This document shows, piece after piece, positions 32,761 through 34,229 of a DNA stretch of 34,229 nt. The notes under the pieces are model-generated. The model was given only the letters and a program-made list of their open reading frames with translations. It did not search any database and had not been told where the DNA came from. Location: the NCBI GenBank assembly GCA_964561535.1, contig CAZLPZ010000016.1, forward strand, positions 1-34,229. The letters are read 5' to 3'. Position numbers and translations under genes: made by a program. The DNA is from CAZLPZ01 sp964561535 (GTDB lineage: Bacteria; Pseudomonadota; Alphaproteobacteria; Micavibrionales; Micavibrionaceae). The stretch's first letter is position 1. Each line of letters opens with the position of its first letter.

Positions 32761-33750
32761 ATGGCACGACCAGGTCGCCCAGCACTACCAAAACCGAATT
32801 TGCATCCGTCTATTGATGCATTTCTAGATATGTTGACTGCGGAACGTGGGGCCGCGCTCAATACCCGTCATGCGTATTGGCGCGATCTTGCGGACGTATC
32901 ACTCTATCTGCGCCGCGAACGCAACTCCGATATTGACAAGGCCTCTGCTGAGGATTTGAAATCGTACCTCACCAATCTCGCGGGGAAAACCCACGTCAAA
33001 GGTGTGAACACGAATCAAATCGCCGTACGCACGGTCGCTCGTCGTCTGTCGGCACTGCGTCAATTCTACCGTTATTTCGTATCGGAAAATGGCCGGAAAG
33101 AAGACCCGACCACCAATATCGAAAGCCCGAAACAAACACGCACATTACCCAAAACACTCTCGGAACCCGAAGTCGCCCAATTGATTAAAACGGCGGCACG
33201 TGGCGGTGACGAGGATGCAATGCGTCTTGTCTGCCTGATGGAACTGCTTTATGCCACAGGTTTACGCGTTTCTGAACTTGTTGGACTTCCCATTTCTGCC
33301 ATTGGTCCGGGCCGTCAGTTTTTGATGGTCTCGGGTAAGGGTGGACGGGAACGGATGGTCCCTCTGACCGAATCGGCTCAAAAGGCTTTGAAAAACTATA
33401 TGGATGTCCGTATGGAATACGTGTCGGGCGATGATAAAGGCCGCCAGGCACAATGGTTATACCCGTCCCGGACATCTGATTCTGGACACCTGACCCGTCA
33501 ACGTTTTGCGCAACTATTGAAAGATCTCGCGCATGACGCCGGTATGGAAATGACGAAAGTATCGCCGCATATTCTGCGTCACGCTTTTGCCACACACCTG
33601 TTGTCAAACGGCGCGGATCTGCGTTCGGTTCAAAAAATGCTGGGTCACGCCGATATTGCGACCACGCAAATTTACACCCATATGCTAGCCGACAAACTTA
33701 AGAAAACCGTTGATGAAAAACATCCGATGGGTAAAGCCGTCAATAAATGA
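32761..33750 (+). CDS. xerD: Tyrosine recombinase XerD
   Basis: 329 residues. N-terminal core-binding domain at about 14-115 and catalytic domain from about 130. All catalytic residues are present: R169 (A-T-G-L-R-V-S-E-L), K193 (S-G-K-G-G), H270 and R273 (H-I-L-R-H), H296 (L-G-H) and nucleophile Y305 (T-Q-I-Y-T-H). It resolves chromosome dimers at dif with XerC. The aroK-linked position supports XerD over a phage integrase. The start follows the previous stop by 3 nt. Confidence 0.9.
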   Translation: MARPGRPALPKPNLHPSIDAFLDMLTAERGAALNTRHAYWRDLADVSLYLRRERNSDIDKASAEDLKSYLTNLAGKTHVKGVNTNQIAVRTVARRLSALRQFYRYFVSENGRKEDPTTNIESPKQTRTLPKTLSEPEVAQLIKTAARGGDEDAMRLVCLMELLYATGLRVSELVGLPISAIGPGRQFLMVSGKGGRERMVPLTESAQKALKNYMDVRMEYVSGDDKGRQAQWLYPSRTSDSGHLTRQRFAQLLKDLAHDAGMEMTKVSPHILRHAFATHLLSNGADLRSVQKMLGHADIATTQIYTHMLADKLKKTVDEKHPMGKAVNK

Positions 33751-33766
33751 CATGCGTATGACGAAT

Positions 33767-33793
33767 GTCATTCCCGCGTAGGCGGGGATCCAG
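33767..33793 (+). repeat. REP-like unit
   Basis: GTCATTCCCGC, 3 nt, GGCGGGGATCCAG. Same family as 8397-8423, with 4 differences over 27 nt. Confidence 0.75.
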
Positions 33794-33800
33794 TAAAATA

Positions 33801-33830
33801 AAAAAACCCCGGTCAATCCGGGGTTTTTTT
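33801..33830 (+). terminator. Intrinsic terminator after xerD
   Basis: Arms AAAAAACCCCGG and CCGGGGTTTTTT around a 5-nt loop, then more T. It could work in both directions. Confidence 0.9.
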
Positions 33831-33859
33831 ATTTTAGGCTAATATCTTAAGGATCTTTT

Positions 33860-33910
33860 CCTCCCCCTGAAGGGGGGAGGTGTCGCGTGAAACGCGACGG
33901 AGGGGGTGAC
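33860..33910 (+). repeat. Palindromic element, intergenic copy
   Basis: Same 51-nt element as inside prmC: CCTCCCCCTGAAGGGGGGAGG, inner hairpin GTCGCGT/ACGCGAC, GGAGGGGGTGAC. The inner arms differ from the prmC copy but stay complementary. Confidence 0.85.
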
Positions 33911-33950
33911 CATTGTAAGGTAAGGTCAGATTTGATAAGTCTTTTTCTTT

Positions 33951-33990
33951 ATCACCCCCACCCTAGCCCTCCCCCCTTCAGGGGGAGGGA
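33951..33990 (-). repeat. Palindromic element, inverted variant
   Basis: On the minus strand TCCCTCCCCCTGAAGGGG continues to GGAGGG and ends TGGGGGTGAT. It lacks the inner GTCG hairpin. With 33860-33910 it forms an inverted pair around a 40-nt spacer. Confidence 0.7.
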
Positions 33991-34229
33991 ATTCTCTCAA
34001 ATGTCTAATTTTTATCTTATGTCACTATATTCTTATGCGGCACCAACCGGTCCAAAAAACGCAACAATATTACCGCATTTATTCCTTGACTATATTCCTG
34101 TATTTAGGATATATATCATACCAATGACGGTGCAACGTCAGAGACGGTGAGATTTATGTATAACAGAACATAACTCTCGGCCCGCGCGGTTCAGCCCTTT
34201 CAGGGGCTCTCTTCCCTGCCGCCTTCCGT
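33991..34229. other. Window end without a recognised gene
   Basis: About 240 bases, AT-rich to 34170 and then GC-rich. A minus-strand frame with stop at 34154-34156 is open to the edge and encodes 24 basic residues; it could be the C-terminus of a gene beyond the window but cannot be supported. A hairpin AGCCC/GGGCT lies near 34192-34208. Confidence 0.3.

Noticed and set aside
1..34229. CRISPR array, rRNA genes, intact insertion sequence
   Set aside because: No regularly spaced identical repeats, no rRNA-like sequence and no transposase gene were seen.

Overview
The window is chromosomal DNA from an alphaproteobacterium of moderate, roughly mid-40s percent GC. The evidence is a CckA-type hybrid kinase, the alphaproteobacterial block prmC - DUF4167 - clpB, aroK next to a CorC/HlyC protein and xerD, a class I PHA synthase and a flagellar FlhA. 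No 16S rRNA or other strong taxonomic marker is present, so the order (Rhodospirillales-, Micavibrionales- or Holosporales-like) cannot be fixed. Marks of erosion or rearrangement recur: at least two reading frames are broken by in-frame stops, aroB is missing between aroK and corC, adk/secY are missing upstream of rpsM, and palindromic repeats are scattered through the window, one of them inside a gene.

Left end (1-3500): an accessory segment. It holds the tail of a DUF559-like nuclease domain, an apparent stub of a GIY-YIG nuclease gene, and a two-gene minus-strand operon made of an XRE regulator with a TrmB/PLD-like C-terminal domain followed by an XYP-type tRNA-dependent cyclodipeptide synthase. 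Divergent promoters flank that operon. Two small unknown genes follow, and the segment ends at a tRNA-Leu(UAA)-like 3' fragment preceded by short direct repeats, which looks like the attachment-site end of an integrated element. The regulator-synthase pair is the best candidate for a little-described system.

Core (3500-33750). A GT2 / LAB_N / ArnT-like operon probably modifies an envelope glycolipid. Then come a lytic transglycosylase, a separated alpha ribosomal operon (rpsM-rpsK-rpoA-rplQ) with its own strong promoter, a decayed gene, flhA convergent with a chemotaxis receptor, tRNA-Val(UAC), phaC, a soluble cckA-like kinase, prmC carrying an in-frame palindromic element, a cluster of DnaA-box-like sites, DUF4167, clpB with a possible heat-shock promoter, a lipoprotein, a cold-shock gene and a RodZ-like protein. 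A ruvA-NUDIX-ruvB operon is joined by two ATGA overlaps. CorC/HlyC and aroK follow, and divergently a small membrane protein, a secreted 514-aa protein and xerD.

Right end (33750-34229): no convincing gene. It carries a REP-like repeat, a strong terminator and two inverted copies of the same GC-rich palindromic element family found inside prmC.
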